From positions 214,662-278,661 of the forward strand of contig JAFXHE010000003.1 of the NCBI GenBank assembly GCA_017536555.1: DNA of 64,000 bases, in the 5' to 3' direction. This document shows positions 1 to 8,608 of the stretch, in pieces. Source of the DNA: Alistipes sp. Its GTDB lineage: Bacteria; Bacteroidota; Bacteroidia; Bacteroidales; Rikenellaceae. The stretch's first letter is position 1. Every line of letters starts with the position of its first letter. A program made the translations under genes and the position numbers. The notes below the pieces were generated by a model. The model ran no database searches and was not told the origin of the DNA. It saw only the letters and a program-made list of their open reading frames with translations.

Positions 1-1
1 A

Positions 2-487
2 AAGAAGGCGGGTGTGCCCATCATTGCTGATGGCGGCTTGCGCTACTCTGGCGACATCGTCAAGGCGTTGGCAGCTGGCGGCAACTGCGTGATGGTAGGC
101 TCTATGTTTGCGGGTGTCGAGGAGTCACCTGGCGACACCATTATCTACAATGGTCGTAAGTTCAAGGCATACCGTGGTATGGGCTCTATCGACGCTATGA
201 AGGCTGGCTCGGCTGACCGCTACTTCCAGAAGGGCTCCGAGGGTAACATTATGAAGCTCGTGCCCGAGGGTATCGTAGGTCGTGTGCCATTCAAGGGTAA
301 GCTATCGGAGACTGTATATCAGCTCGTGGGCGGTATTCGTGCAGGTATGGGCTACTGCGGTGCAAAGGATATAGAGACACTGCAGAAGGCACGCTTCATT
401 CGCATCACCTCAAGTGGCGTTACGGAGAACCACCCGCACGATATCACTATCACCAGCGAGACACCCAACTACTCACGTGGCGAATAG
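2..487 (+). CDS. guaB: IMP dehydrogenase, C-terminal part (5' end outside window)
   Basis: This is the C-terminal third of IMP dehydrogenase, which oxidises IMP to XMP with NAD+ in guanine nucleotide synthesis. The open frame runs in from before the first base, so the gene is partial; the GTG at base 14 is an internal Val. Visible signatures are the phosphate-binding stretch [20 protein letters not shown], the GSMFAG loop with EESPG, the flap segment YRGMGS, and the [14 protein letters not shown] region near the C-terminus. The stop lies 57 bp before guaA, the next enzyme of the pathway, so the two are probably co-transcribed. Identification is firm; only the missing N-terminus limits it. Confidence 0.95.
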   Translation, partial: KKAGVPIIADGGLRYSGDIVKALAAGGNCVMVGSMFAGVEESPGDTIIYNGRKFKAYRGMGSIDAMKAGSADRYFQKGSEGNIMKLVPEGIVGRVPFKGKLSETVYQLVGGIRAGMGYCGAKDIETLQKARFIRITSSGVTENHPHDITITSETPNYSRGE

Positions 488-544
488 CTATGATATTTCG
501 ACATCGGGCTATTCACTAATAAACGCGAAACAACAGAAGAGTAT

Positions 545-2074
545 ATGACAGAGAAGATATTAATCATTGATTTTGGATCGCAGTACACACAGCTTATCGC
601 GCGCCGCATACGCGAGATGCAGGTATATTGTGAGATCCACCCGTTCAACAACGTCCCCGCACTCGATGAGTCGGTACGCGGCGTTGTGCTCTCTGGCTCG
701 CCACGCTCGGTGCGCGACGCAGAGGCACCACGCATCGTCCTCGACAACATCAAGGGCAAGCTACCGCTACTCGGCGTTTGCTACGGCGCGCAGTACCTCG
801 CACACTTCTACGGAGGCAAGGTTGAGGCATCGCCCAGCCGCGAGTATGGTCGTGCACGTATGCAGGTAGTCAAGGCTGACGACGCACTGATGAAGGGCTT
901 GAGCCGTGAGTCGCAGGTGTGGATGTCACACGGCGACACCATCACAACAATCCCCGAGGGCTACAACATCATCGCCTCTACGGAGGATGTGCCCGTTGCC
1001 GCCTACCACATCTCTGGCGAGCAGACGTGGGGCATACAGTTCCACCCCGAGGTATACCACTCGGAGGAGGGCAAGCAGATGCTTGAAAACTTTGTTGTGG
1101 GCATCTGTGGCTGCAGCTGCTCGTGGACGGCAGACAGCTTCGTGGAGAGCACCGTGAAGGAGCTTAAGGCGCAGCTCGGCGACGATAAGGTTGTGCTCGG
1201 TCTGTCGGGTGGCGTAGACTCGTCAGTTGCGGCAGTGCTGCTACACAAGGCTATCGGCGAGAACCTATACTGCATCTTCGTAGACTCGGGCTTGCTACGC
1301 AAAAACGAGTTCGAGGAGGTGTTGGAGTCGTATCGCGGTATGGGACTCAATGTCAAGGGCGTGGATGCCTCTGACAAGTTCCTCGGCGACCTTGCTGGCG
1401 TGAGCGACCCCGAGACAAAGCGCAAGATTATAGGACGCGACTTCGTGGAGGTATTCGAGGCAGAGGCAAAGAGGCTTGAGGGCGTTAAGTGGCTCGGTCA
1501 GGGTACTATATACCCCGATGTCGTGGAGTCTGCAAAGGTTAACGGCACAGCTGTTGTCATCAAGTCGCACCACAACGTGGGCGGTCTGCCCGAGAAGATG
1601 GGTCTTAAGATTGTAGAGCCGCTGCGCCTACTCTTCAAGGACGAGGTGCGTCGCGTAGGTCGCTCTATGGGTATGTCGGAGCGTCTTATTGGTCGTCACC
1701 CCTTCCCAGGCCCAGGTCTTGCAATACGCATCCTCGGCGATATCACACGCGAGAAGGTGGAGATATTGCAGAACGTAGATAAGATATATATCGACATCCT
1801 GCGCGAGACAGGCTGGTATGATAAGATTTGGCAGGCAGGAGCTATCCTGCTCCCCGTGCAGTCGGTGGGTGTTATGGGCGACGAGCGTACCTATGAGCGT
1901 TGCGTGGCACTGCGTGCCGTACAGTCTACCGATGGTATGACTGCCGACTGGGTACATATCCCCTACGAGATATTGGCGCGTCTGTCAAATGAGATTATAA
2001 ACAAGGTACGTGGCGTAAACCGCGTAGTCTATGATATATCATCAAAGCCGCCAGCCACGATAGAGTGGGAATAG
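545..2074 (+). CDS. guaA: GMP synthase (glutamine-hydrolysing)
   Basis: GMP synthase converts XMP to GMP using ATP and glutamine. The 509-residue protein has the usual two-domain layout. The N-terminal class I glutamine amidotransferase has its catalytic Cys in LGVCYGAQ (residue 79) and the His/Glu pair in FHPE (167/169). The ATP pyrophosphatase domain has the P-loop SGGVDS (221-226). The C-terminal dimerisation domain contains [12 protein letters not shown] and ends at the typical PPATIEWE. Length and motifs are complete. It follows guaB closely, giving the last two steps of GMP synthesis in one operon. A terminator hairpin follows about 40 bp after the stop. Confidence 0.97.
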   Translation: MTEKILIIDFGSQYTQLIARRIREMQVYCEIHPFNNVPALDESVRGVVLSGSPRSVRDAEAPRIVLDNIKGKLPLLGVCYGAQYLAHFYGGKVEASPSREYGRARMQVVKADDALMKGLSRESQVWMSHGDTITTIPEGYNIIASTEDVPVAAYHISGEQTWGIQFHPEVYHSEEGKQMLENFVVGICGCSCSWTADSFVESTVKELKAQLGDDKVVLGLSGGVDSSVAAVLLHKAIGENLYCIFVDSGLLRKNEFEEVLESYRGMGLNVKGVDASDKFLGDLAGVSDPETKRKIIGRDFVEVFEAEAKRLEGVKWLGQGTIYPDVVESAKVNGTAVVIKSHHNVGGLPEKMGLKIVEPLRLLFKDEVRRVGRSMGMSERLIGRHPFPGPGLAIRILGDITREKVEILQNVDKIYIDILRETGWYDKIWQAGAILLPVQSVGVMGDERTYERCVALRAVQSTDGMTADWVHIPYEILARLSNEIINKVRGVNRVVYDISSKPPATIEWE

Positions 2075-2115
2075 GGATTTTAGTGTGATAGCGGCGCATC
2101 AGCGACGCTTCAATC

Positions 2116-2164
2116 AAAGCCCTGAATGGAATGTACGCAAAGTACTATCCATCCAGGGCTTTTT
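2116..2164 (+). terminator. Rho-independent terminator after guaA
   Basis: AAAGCCCTGAATGGA at 2116-2130 pairs with TCCATCCAGGGCTTT ending at 2162, with one mismatch, and a T run follows. It sits about 40 bp after guaA. Its right arm is also the first segment of the 135-bp tandem repeat that follows. Confidence 0.8.
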
Positions 2165-2494
2165 CATATCATCGCCACTGCTACACCACTCTGACACTAA
2201 AACATCCAGCACCTTATTGTTGCAACATCCACCGTGCTGCCGAGCGTTGTATCTGCAGCCTTCTGACACAAAATCATCTCGCTCCATCCAGGGCTTTTTC
2301 ATTTCATCGCCACTGCAGCACCACTCTGACACTAAAACATCCAGCACCTTATTGTTGCAACATCCACCGTGCTGCCGAGCGTTGTATCTGCAGCCTTCTG
2401 ACACAAAATCATCTCGCTCCATCTCGTTTTTTTTCATTTCATCGCCACTGCTGCACCACTCTGACACTAAAACATCCAGCACCCTCCATTCTCT
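2148..2494. repeat. 135-bp tandem repeat, about 2.5 copies
   Basis: Copies begin near 2148, 2283 and 2418 with an exact 135-bp period. Each starts with the terminator right arm (TCCATCCAGGGC, or TCCATCTCG in the third copy) and a T-rich run, then a stretch with CACCACTCTGACACTAAAAC and TTATTGTTGCAACATCCACC. The third copy is cut short near 2494. Open frames crossing the array repeat the same residues every 45 positions and have no start signal, so this is treated as non-coding. The array looks like recent duplication of the guaA terminator region. Confidence 0.85.
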
Positions 2495-2862
2495 ACTCGA
2501 CCACACCTTATATATAACAATGTCCCTCGGAGTGTTGGTCGTTTGCGAAATTTTATTTACTTTTGTGATGCTATTGCAAAAATAGCAGACATATTGAAAG
2601 TGTTTTTCGCAGTCCTAATCTGAAAATGTGGAAGTTTTCTTGACCAAGGGATGAACGAGCAACACTCATTTCTTGTATAGCTATGTGGCTATGCACCCTC
2701 TGTGCGACACCCATACTATCCAAGTGTGGGGCATTGTAGCGTTTATTTTGGTCAGGTCTTTCCACAACCGTCAGATTAATAAACCGAGAATCAACTCCAC
2801 ACTTTCTGTTTTTATACTAACCCACCGCATAGGAGTTCTACGGTAAAATTAAATTGTTGTCA
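2495..2862. other. Intergenic leader region before the first small-peptide gene
   Basis: No convincing gene is visible. On the plus strand TACTTTTG at 2558-2565 fits the Bacteroidetes -7 box TAnnTTTG, with TTG 20 bp upstream at 2535-2537, so a transcript could start near 2572. That would give a leader of about 290 nt ahead of the small peptide gene at 2863. The rest is unexplained AT-rich sequence. Confidence 0.4.
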
Positions 2863-2985
2863 ATGAAATACAACACTTTATTAGAGTACCTCGCGCCCGA
2901 TGTCGAGGTTATCGAGACTGCCGTTGAGCAGGGTTTTCAGAACTCTAACGAGGATCCTATTTTAGACCCCGAACAAGAGTGGTAG
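2863..2985 (+). CDS. Small VEQGF-motif peptide preceding a BspA-like lipoprotein
   Basis: This is a 40-residue acidic peptide beginning MKYNTLLEYLAPDVEVIE and ending DPEQEW, followed by TAG. I do not recognise a named family. It is supported because a homologous 49-residue frame occurs at 57269-57418, also directly upstream of a BspA-like lipoprotein gene. The two align over LL, Y, P, EV, E, VEQGF, S and DP and both end in EEW- or QEW-like residues. There is no signal peptide and no membrane segment. The stop is 45 bp before the lipoprotein start, so the two are probably translated from one mRNA. Conservation of the peptide rather than the surrounding DNA argues that it is expressed. Its role is unknown; a regulatory leader peptide, a chaperone-like partner or a peptide signal are all open. 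Confidence 0.65.
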   Translation: MKYNTLLEYLAPDVEVIETAVEQGFQNSNEDPILDPEQEW

Positions 2986-3030
2986 CTGGCATATACTCAA
3001 AAAATCAAAAATAACTAACACAAAATAACT

Positions 3031-5055
3031 ATGAAACGATTTCTATTTTTTGCAGTCGCTGCCGTGTTGTTTGCAGCCTGCTCAAAGTATGCTCTCGACG
3101 AGCAGCAAGGCATCCAAAACATCGTCGACGAGGCACCCGCAACGCTTACCGTCGGCTTCGAGGATGACGAGACACGTATTCAGCTAAACTCGGCACAAAA
3201 GACCGTCTGGACTAATGGCGACCTTGTGTCTGTTTTCTACCGCTCGGATGCTAACCAGCAGTGGCAGTACACGGGCGAGACTGGCGCACGCACAGCCGAC
3301 CTTACACGCGTTGATGCTGGCGAGGCTACTACAAAGACCGCACGCGTTGTGGTGGTATATCCTTATAATGAGAACTACTACTTCAACACTGAAACCTATA
3401 ATGTACAAGCCTCACTTACTGCCACACAGACCTACCTTAAGGATAGCTATGGCTTGGATGGCAATATTATGATTTCGCAGAGCGAGTATAACAATATCTC
3501 GCTTAAGAATGTATGTGGCTGGCTTAAGTTGCAGCTTACGGGCAATGGCGAGCAGATAAAGTCTATCACCGTGCGCGGTAACAATGGCGAGCAGGTTGCA
3601 GGCGAGCTGTATATCAACTCGGCAGATGCTACCGCTACTCTCGCATCAGAGGCTGGCGATGCTGGTGAGGATGAGGGCGAGAATGAAACAGGTAGCGCAG
3701 GTGGCAACCTTGTATTTGAAGATACAGTGCTTAAGGAGGTTACGCTTAACTGCGTGGATGGCACATCGCCCACCGAGAAGGGTGTTGCACTTGGCGCAGA
3801 GGCAACAGCATTTTATATCGCACTGCCTCCGCAGACCTTTACGAAGGGCTTGACTGTGGAGATTACCGCCGTTGATGGCTCTGCGATGACCAAGACTACG
3901 GATAATGAGGTCATTATCGAGCGTAACCATATTAAGCCGATGGCGTCACTTACGTTCAAGGCAACAAAACCCGCCAATAATGAAATTTATTACACTGCAA
4001 CCGTAAAGGTAGAGCCATACGATAAGACAGTGTTTGGTGCAACGTATGTATCAAATGAGTGGGATAGCGAAACTGGTAAGGGTGTTATTACCTTTGAGGG
4101 TGATGTTACAAAGATTGGAGATTATGCATTCCATAATCGCGACAGTCTTACAAGTGTGACTATTCCCGATAACGTAACGACGATTGGACGTGGTGCATTC
4201 ATATATTGCGACAGCCTCGAAAGTGTGACTATTGGCGATGGCGTAACGACGATTGGAGAGTGGGCATTCAGCCGTTGCACCAGCCTTAAAGAGTTTAAAG
4301 GTAAATTTGCTGCTGATGGTGGTCGTTGTTTGATTATTGATGGTGTGCTATATGCTTTTGCTTTGGGTTGTGGTGCTACTCAATACACTATCCCCAATAG
4401 CGTAACGACGATTGGATATGAGGCATTCTATTATTGCACCAGCCTTACAAGTGTGACCATCCCCGATAGCGTAACGATGATTGGAGGTTGGGCATTCGCA
4501 TATTGCGAAAGCCTTACAAGTGTGACTATCCCCGATAGCGTAACGACGATTGAAGGTTGTGCATTCGCTGGTTGCGAAAGCCTTAAAGAGTTTAAGGGTA
4601 AATTTGCTGCGGATAATGGTCGTTGTTTGATTAAGGATAATACTATTATCGCGTATGCGGAAGCATCTGGCACTACATATACTATCCCCAATAGCGTAAC
4701 AACGATTAGAGATGATGCATTCTATGATTGCAACAGCATTACAAGTGTGACTATTCCTGATAGCGTAACGACGATTGGAGTGCATGCATTCTATCGTTGC
4801 GAAAGCCTTACAAGTGTGACTATTGGCAATAGCGTAACGAAGATTGGATGGGGTGCATTTGAAGATTGCACCAGCCTTGCGACAATATATTGCAAGCCTA
4901 CAATACCGCCAACAGGAGATCACGATATGTTCGGCAACAATGCTGCAGGACGCAAGATATATGTTCCTGCATCTGATGATGATAGTGTTATAGATGCGTA
5001 TAAGACAGCTGAAGGTTGGAGTAGCTACAAGAATGATATCTTCGAGGAGGAGTAA
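3031..5055 (+). CDS. BspA-like leucine-rich-repeat surface lipoprotein
   Basis: This 674-residue lipoprotein has a type II signal peptide (MKRFLFFAVAAVLFAAC, Cys about residue 17), so it is lipid-anchored and probably surface-exposed. Residues about 30-315 form a fimbrillin-like beta-rich N-terminal region. From about 330 a linker (YYTATVKVEP, KTVFGATYVSN, GVITFEGDVTKIG) leads into about ten LRR_5/TpY-type repeats of 23 residues with the pattern SLTSVTIPDSVTTIGxxAF. Longer insertions containing EFKGKFAADGGRCLI interrupt the array. A C-terminal cap (CKPTIPP, RKIYVPA) follows. Such proteins in oral and gut Bacteroidales act in adhesion and host binding; the ligand here is unknown. It lies after the small VEQGF peptide gene and has a paralogue at 53957-57250 with the same modules. 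Confidence 0.85.
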   Translation: MKRFLFFAVAAVLFAACSKYALDEQQGIQNIVDEAPATLTVGFEDDETRIQLNSAQKTVWTNGDLVSVFYRSDANQQWQYTGETGARTADLTRVDAGEATTKTARVVVVYPYNENYYFNTETYNVQASLTATQTYLKDSYGLDGNIMISQSEYNNISLKNVCGWLKLQLTGNGEQIKSITVRGNNGEQVAGELYINSADATATLASEAGDAGEDEGENETGSAGGNLVFEDTVLKEVTLNCVDGTSPTEKGVALGAEATAFYIALPPQTFTKGLTVEITAVDGSAMTKTTDNEVIIERNHIKPMASLTFKATKPANNEIYYTATVKVEPYDKTVFGATYVSNEWDSETGKGVITFEGDVTKIGDYAFHNRDSLTSVTIPDNVTTIGRGAFIYCDSLESVTIGDGVTTIGEWAFSRCTSLKEFKGKFAADGGRCLIIDGVLYAFALGCGATQYTIPNSVTTIGYEAFYYCTSLTSVTIPDSVTMIGGWAFAYCESLTSVTIPDSVTTIEGCAFAGCESLKEFKGKFAADNGRCLIKDNTIIAYAEASGTTYTIPNSVTTIRDDAFYDCNSITSVTIPDSVTTIGVHAFYRCESLTSVTIGNSVTKIGWGAFEDCTSLATIYCKPTIPPTGDHDMFGNNAAGRKIYVPASDDDSVIDAYKTAEGWSSYKNDIFEEE

Positions 5056-5077
5056 TTGGGCGTAGTAGCCTAAAAAG

Positions 5078-5115
5078 TTTAGCGCGGGTATCGTTGGGTA
5101 CTCGCGCTAAATTTT
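5078..5115 (+). terminator. Terminator of the first BspA-like cassette
   Basis: TTTAGCGCGGGTA pairs with TACTCGCGCTAAA around a short loop (TCGTTGGG), followed by TTTTATTT. The hairpin is nearly identical, loop included, to the terminator of the second BspA-like gene at 53896-53925, with one base difference in the stem. Confidence 0.85.
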
Positions 5116-5196
5116 ATTTAGGGTTTAATAGGGTGTGATAGGGTTGGGGTTTGATAGGGTGTTCCCCTATTCCGCCCTATTCTGTCCTATCTCGAC

Positions 5197-6390
5197 CTAC
5201 TTATTAAAGAGCAACGGTGCGAACTCGCTCAAGTAGACACGCCAGTTGCGCCAGATATGTCCACCCTCGCTCTCAACGTATGTGTACTCATAGCCATTGC
5301 TATCGAGAAGCTCGCGGTAGCGCACATTCTCCTCGTACAAAAAGTCGGTCTTGCCGATAGCTATCCAGTAGAGCTTGGGAGCGTTGTCGAACTGCCTCTT
5401 TAGCTTCTGCTCAAAGTTAGCATATATGGGCGACGCGCTATTATCGCCACGGAAGACAGCCGCACTAAACAGACCTACATAGTCAAACATCTCGGGGTAC
5501 TCCTTGGATATCTGTGCCGAGTGGAAGCCACCCATAGACAAGCCCGCAATAGCGCGTGAGCCACGCTCGCTGATGGTGCGGTAGTGGGCATCCACCCACT
5601 TAACGACATCGGGGAAGAGGCTCTCAAAAGAGCCATCCATAGAGCCACTGCCATAGGGCACCCACTGACCCTCGTGCGAGAAGCCTGGGGCAGAGACGTG
5701 CTTGGTGCATCCATTGGTCATAACAACAATCATAGACCTGCATCTGCCCGCAGCGATGAGGTTATCCATAATCTCCACAACGCGACCTGTTGCCAACCAA
5801 GCCTCCTCGTCGCCACCCATACCATGCAGCAGGTAGAGGACGGGATAACGCTCGTCGCTATCCTCATAGCCTGCGGGGGTATACACCGTCATACGGCGGT
5901 TGACACCGCCCTGCTCGCACCACACCTTGGACAAGGTGCCGTGGGGGACATTCTGCGCAGTGTAGAGGTCGCCACGCTCGCCAGGGATGATAAAATAGTT
6001 CATCTGCGTATTTATATCGCGCATAAAGTAGGAGCTTGAGGGGTCGTGCATACCCGACATACCGTCGACAATAAATGAGTAGGTATAGAGCTCCGAGGCA
6101 AGAGGCTCCGAGCGGTACTCCCACACGCCATTATCGAGGCGCGTAAGAGAGGCACTGCCAGGGACATTCATCACACCGTAGGGGGTGTCGACGCTCTTCT
6201 CGGGGAGGAAGTCGCCCGTGACCTCAACACTATAGGCATTGGGGGCAAAGTAGCGCACGGTGACACTACAATCGTCATTGACCTCGGGAGAGACAACAGC
6301 GACACGGTGCCACAAGTTTTGCTGTGCCGACACTACACCTGACACAAGGAGGAGGAGTGCGACCATTAGGTTTCTACATACTCTGTTCAT
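5197..6390 (-). CDS. Secreted esterase, alpha/beta-hydrolase (CE1/Fes-like)
   Basis: The chosen start gives a clear signal peptide (MNRVCRNLMVALLLLVSGVVSAQQ); a Met 16 codons further upstream would spoil it. After export come an Ig-like carbohydrate-module-type domain (residues about 30-120, with PNAYSVEVTGDF) and an esterase-D fold domain. The latter has YPVLYLLHGMGG at the oxyanion region, the nucleophile elbow GLSMGG (Ser about 285) and a late His in ESEGGHIWRNW. This layout is common in Bacteroidetes enzymes that remove acyl groups from plant polysaccharides and in enterochelin-type esterases. It lies beside a BspA-like gene, not in a xylan locus, so the substrate cannot be named. The gene is transcribed divergently from the phosphodiesterase at 6487. 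Confidence 0.8.
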   Translation of the reverse strand: MNRVCRNLMVALLLLVSGVVSAQQNLWHRVAVVSPEVNDDCSVTVRYFAPNAYSVEVTGDFLPEKSVDTPYGVMNVPGSASLTRLDNGVWEYRSEPLASELYTYSFIVDGMSGMHDPSSSYFMRDINTQMNYFIIPGERGDLYTAQNVPHGTLSKVWCEQGGVNRRMTVYTPAGYEDSDERYPVLYLLHGMGGDEEAWLATGRVVEIMDNLIAAGRCRSMIVVMTNGCTKHVSAPGFSHEGQWVPYGSGSMDGSFESLFPDVVKWVDAHYRTISERGSRAIAGLSMGGFHSAQISKEYPEMFDYVGLFSAAVFRGDNSASPIYANFEQKLKRQFDNAPKLYWIAIGKTDFLYEENVRYRELLDSNGYEYTYVESEGGHIWRNWRVYLSEFAPLLFNK

Positions 6391-6435
6391 AGCAACTATT
6401 TTTTTGATTAACATTTCAAATTGCGACATATAACA

Positions 6436-6443
6436 CAAAGGTA
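6436..6443 (-). promoter_or_regulatory. Bacteroidetes -7 box for the esterase gene
   Basis: TACCTTTG on the minus strand matches TAnnTTTG and lies about 45 bp upstream of the esterase start. It faces the plus-strand box at 6457-6464, giving back-to-back promoters. No good -33 TTG is visible. Confidence 0.45.
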
Positions 6444-6456
6444 CAAAAAAAATCGT

Positions 6457-6464
6457 TATATTTG
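6457..6464 (+). promoter_or_regulatory. Bacteroidetes -7 box for the phosphodiesterase gene
   Basis: TATATTTG fits TAnnTTTG and lies 22 bp before the ATG at 6487. The -33 element is not obvious. It overlaps the upstream region of the divergent esterase promoter. Confidence 0.45.
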
Positions 6465-6486
6465 CTAACGATATAGAATTACACGG

Positions 6487-6984
6487 ATGAAAATTGGCGT
6501 TATTTCAGATACACACGGCGTATTTGATGGTGTGCTCGAGGAGTTTCTTGCGCCCTGCGACGAGATATGGCACGCTGGCGACTTCGGCAGCGTGGAGGTT
6601 GCCGACAAGATAGCAGCGTTCAAGCCGCTGCGCGCGGTATATGGCAACATCGACGGCGGCGTGATGCGACGTATGTACCACGAGTTCAACTACTTCAACG
6701 TAGAGGGCACATCGGTACTGATGACACACATTGGAGGCTATCCGCGACACTACGCACCAAAGGCTCTGCAACATATTCACGGCGCACATCCCAAGATATT
6801 TGTGGCAGGACATTCGCACATACTCAAGGTCATATACGACCCCATATACGACCTGCTGCACATAAACCCAGGAGCTGCGGGCATATACGGCATACACAAG
6901 GTGCGCACAGCGGTACGCTTCGACATAGAGGGTGGCGAAATTAAGAATATGGAGATTGGCGAGTGGCAGAAGTCTCTGCGCTAA
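6487..6984 (+). CDS. YfcE/MJ0936-family metallophosphodiesterase
   Basis: This 165-residue calcineurin-like phosphoesterase of the small YfcE type is probably a cytoplasmic phosphodiesterase. It shows the metal-ligand motifs in order: ISDTHG at residues 6-11, HAGDFGS at about 30-36, GNIDGG at about 56-61 (the usual GNxD), MTHIGG at about 79-84 and GHSH at about 108-111. Length is normal for the family. No substrate can be assigned; relatives hydrolyse bis-pNPP in vitro. It stands between two secreted hydrolases but has its own promoter. Confidence 0.9.
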   Translation: MKIGVISDTHGVFDGVLEEFLAPCDEIWHAGDFGSVEVADKIAAFKPLRAVYGNIDGGVMRRMYHEFNYFNVEGTSVLMTHIGGYPRHYAPKALQHIHGAHPKIFVAGHSHILKVIYDPIYDLLHINPGAAGIYGIHKVRTAVRFDIEGGEIKNMEIGEWQKSLR

Positions 6985-7029
6985 ATAGCCTAACAACGAC
7001 ACAAGAGAGTAATTTGATAGAATAGAGCT

Positions 7030-8004
7030 ATGAAAAGATTTATTGCACTATCTATTTTGGCGACAATCGTCGCAACGGGATATGCTCAAGAGCAGATTAA
7101 GTGTGAGACTTATCTATTTGCAACACACGAAAACCAAGAGCTTTACCTCGACCTATATCGTGACACCTCATACAATAGCGCAGAGGCACGCCCCTGTATG
7201 ATATTTGTCTTTGGCGGCGGCTTTGCAGGTGGCGAGCGCGACCACGACGCATACAAGCACTACTTCCACACATTGGCGCGCGAGGGCATTGCCGTAGCGT
7301 CGATAGACTATCGTCTGGGGCTTAAAGGTCTCAAGCTAAACGAGAGCGAGAAGATGGATATAAGGGGCGTTATAGCGATTATGCAGCGCAGTGTGAACAT
7401 CGCCGTAGAGGATCTATACGCGGCAACAGAGTTTATCATCAGCAACGCCTCGGAGTGGAACATCGACACCACAAAGATAATGGTTAGCGGGTCGAGTGCA
7501 GGAGCGATAACAGCCCTTCAGGCGGAGTGGTGTATGTGCAATGGCAACACCATACCTCACGCCCTACCCCACGACTTCCGCTACGCCGCAGTGGTTGCTT
7601 GCGCAGGTGCGATATTCTCGACAGAGGGCAAGCCGAAGTGGGATAGGTCGCCAGCACCAACGATGCTCTTTCACGGCACATCTGACAGCAATGTGCCCTA
7701 CAACAAGGCATCAATATTCGGCATAGGCTTCTATGGCTCGAAGTATATAGTACGCAACCTCGAGAAGCTCGACATACCCTACTACTTCTATACAGAGCGA
7801 TATGCCGACCACGCACTCGCAATTGTGCCACTCATCGACAAAACAGACCTCATATTGCAGTTTATTAAGGACTATGTAATGGATGGGCGCGCACTACGCA
7901 CAACGTCGACATCTGACAATATAAAACCCGAGAAGCGTTCCGAGCGATTCTCGGCAATGGACTACCTCAAGACAAACTACACGCGTGATACACACGGCAT
8001 ATAG
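7030..8004 (+). CDS. Exported alpha/beta-hydrolase, carboxylesterase/lipase type
   Basis: A signal peptide (MKRFIALSILATIVATGYAQ) precedes a 300-residue alpha/beta-hydrolase. FVFGGGFAGGE is a hormone-sensitive-lipase-like oxyanion loop. VSGSSAGA holds the nucleophile Ser in a GxSxG elbow (about residue 157). FHGTSDSNVPY supplies the likely acid and the His in ADHALA near 260 completes the triad. Enzymes of this kind in Bacteroidetes deacylate small esters or polysaccharide side chains; the substrate is not apparent. The stop of the preceding phosphodiesterase is only 45 bp upstream, so co-transcription is possible. Confidence 0.8.
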   Translation: MKRFIALSILATIVATGYAQEQIKCETYLFATHENQELYLDLYRDTSYNSAEARPCMIFVFGGGFAGGERDHDAYKHYFHTLAREGIAVASIDYRLGLKGLKLNESEKMDIRGVIAIMQRSVNIAVEDLYAATEFIISNASEWNIDTTKIMVSGSSAGAITALQAEWCMCNGNTIPHALPHDFRYAAVVACAGAIFSTEGKPKWDRSPAPTMLFHGTSDSNVPYNKASIFGIGFYGSKYIVRNLEKLDIPYYFYTERYADHALAIVPLIDKTDLILQFIKDYVMDGRALRTTSTSDNIKPEKRSERFSAMDYLKTNYTRDTHGI

Positions 8005-8013
8005 CAACAATGA

Positions 8014-8044
8014 GGGCTGTCCAACAACTGCGTTGCGACAGCCC
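8014..8044. terminator. Hairpin between convergent genes
   Basis: GGGCTGTC and GACAGCCC form an 8-bp-plus stem between the convergent hydrolase and coiled-coil genes. No T run follows on either strand, so terminator function is tentative. Confidence 0.45.
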
Positions 8045-8105
8045 CAACTCTTTGAAGTTGTATAATAAGAGGGATTTCAAGGCTTGCGAAACCTGAAAAA
8101 ATCGC

Positions 8106-8552
8106 CTAACGTTTAGCCTGCTCAATAGCCTTAAGACGTGACACCTCGCTCTTGGCGCGGTCAATATCGCTCTTGCGCATAGCCTCGACAGCCTTGGTGT
8201 TAGCGCGCGCAGCACTTATCTCCTGCTTGGTGCGGGCAGCCTCCTGCTTGAAGCGGGCAGATGCCTTTTTGTACTGCTCCTTTGCCTCCTTAAGCTTACG
8301 CTTCTGCTCGTCTAAAACAACCCTATAACGCTCCTTGGCTACCTGCAACTCCGCCTTGGCGTTATCCAAACGGATGTTGGCCGACTCCTTGATACTACGC
8401 TCCTCGGCACGAGCCTCGCTAACTGCGCTTTTATGCTTTGCAGTCACAAGTTCCAACTGTGCCTGCGCCTCCTCAAGAGTCTTTACTGGCTCCTGTGCTG
8501 ACACGCTACCTACCGTAGCGACGAGTGCCAGCGTTAATAACAATCTCTTCAT
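8106..8552 (-). CDS. Small exported coiled-coil protein, function unknown
   Basis: This is a 148-residue protein with a signal peptide (MKRLLLTLALVATVGSVSAQE). Beyond it the chain is almost entirely charged helix rich in Ala, Lys, Glu and Arg (about 25-148) with heptad-like spacing, consistent with a long periplasmic coiled coil. No enzymatic motif is present and I do not recognise the family. On the minus strand a TATATTTG box (8581-8588) lies 29 bp upstream and would serve as its promoter. The gene stands alone between the starch locus and the esterases. Confidence 0.65.
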   Translation of the reverse strand: MKRLLLTLALVATVGSVSAQEPVKTLEEAQAQLELVTAKHKSAVSEARAEERSIKESANIRLDNAKAELQVAKERYRVVLDEQKRKLKEAKEQYKKASARFKQEAARTKQEISAARANTKAVEAMRKSDIDRAKSEVSRLKAIEQAKR

Positions 8553-8580
8553 ATCGTTAGGTATTTAGTTTGCGATACTA

Positions 8581-8588
8581 CAAATATA
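8581..8588 (-). promoter_or_regulatory. Bacteroidetes -7 box for the coiled-coil protein gene
   Basis: Minus-strand TATATTTG matches TAnnTTTG, 28 bp before the start codon. Confidence 0.5.
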
Positions 8589-8608
8589 GACATTTATATT
8601 GAAAAAAA

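Noticed and set aside
2148..2494. CRISPR array
   Set aside because: Units are 135 bp with no separate spacers and copies are identical throughout; no cas genes.
2085..2585. Open frames of 128-166 residues crossing the 135-bp repeats on both strands
   Set aside because: Residues repeat every 45 positions and both strands are open, as expected for tandem repeats without stops; no domain.
2517..2585. 21-residue hydrophobic peptide (MSLGVLVV...)
   Set aside because: It overlaps the putative promoter and ends within the leader; no homologue at the second cassette.
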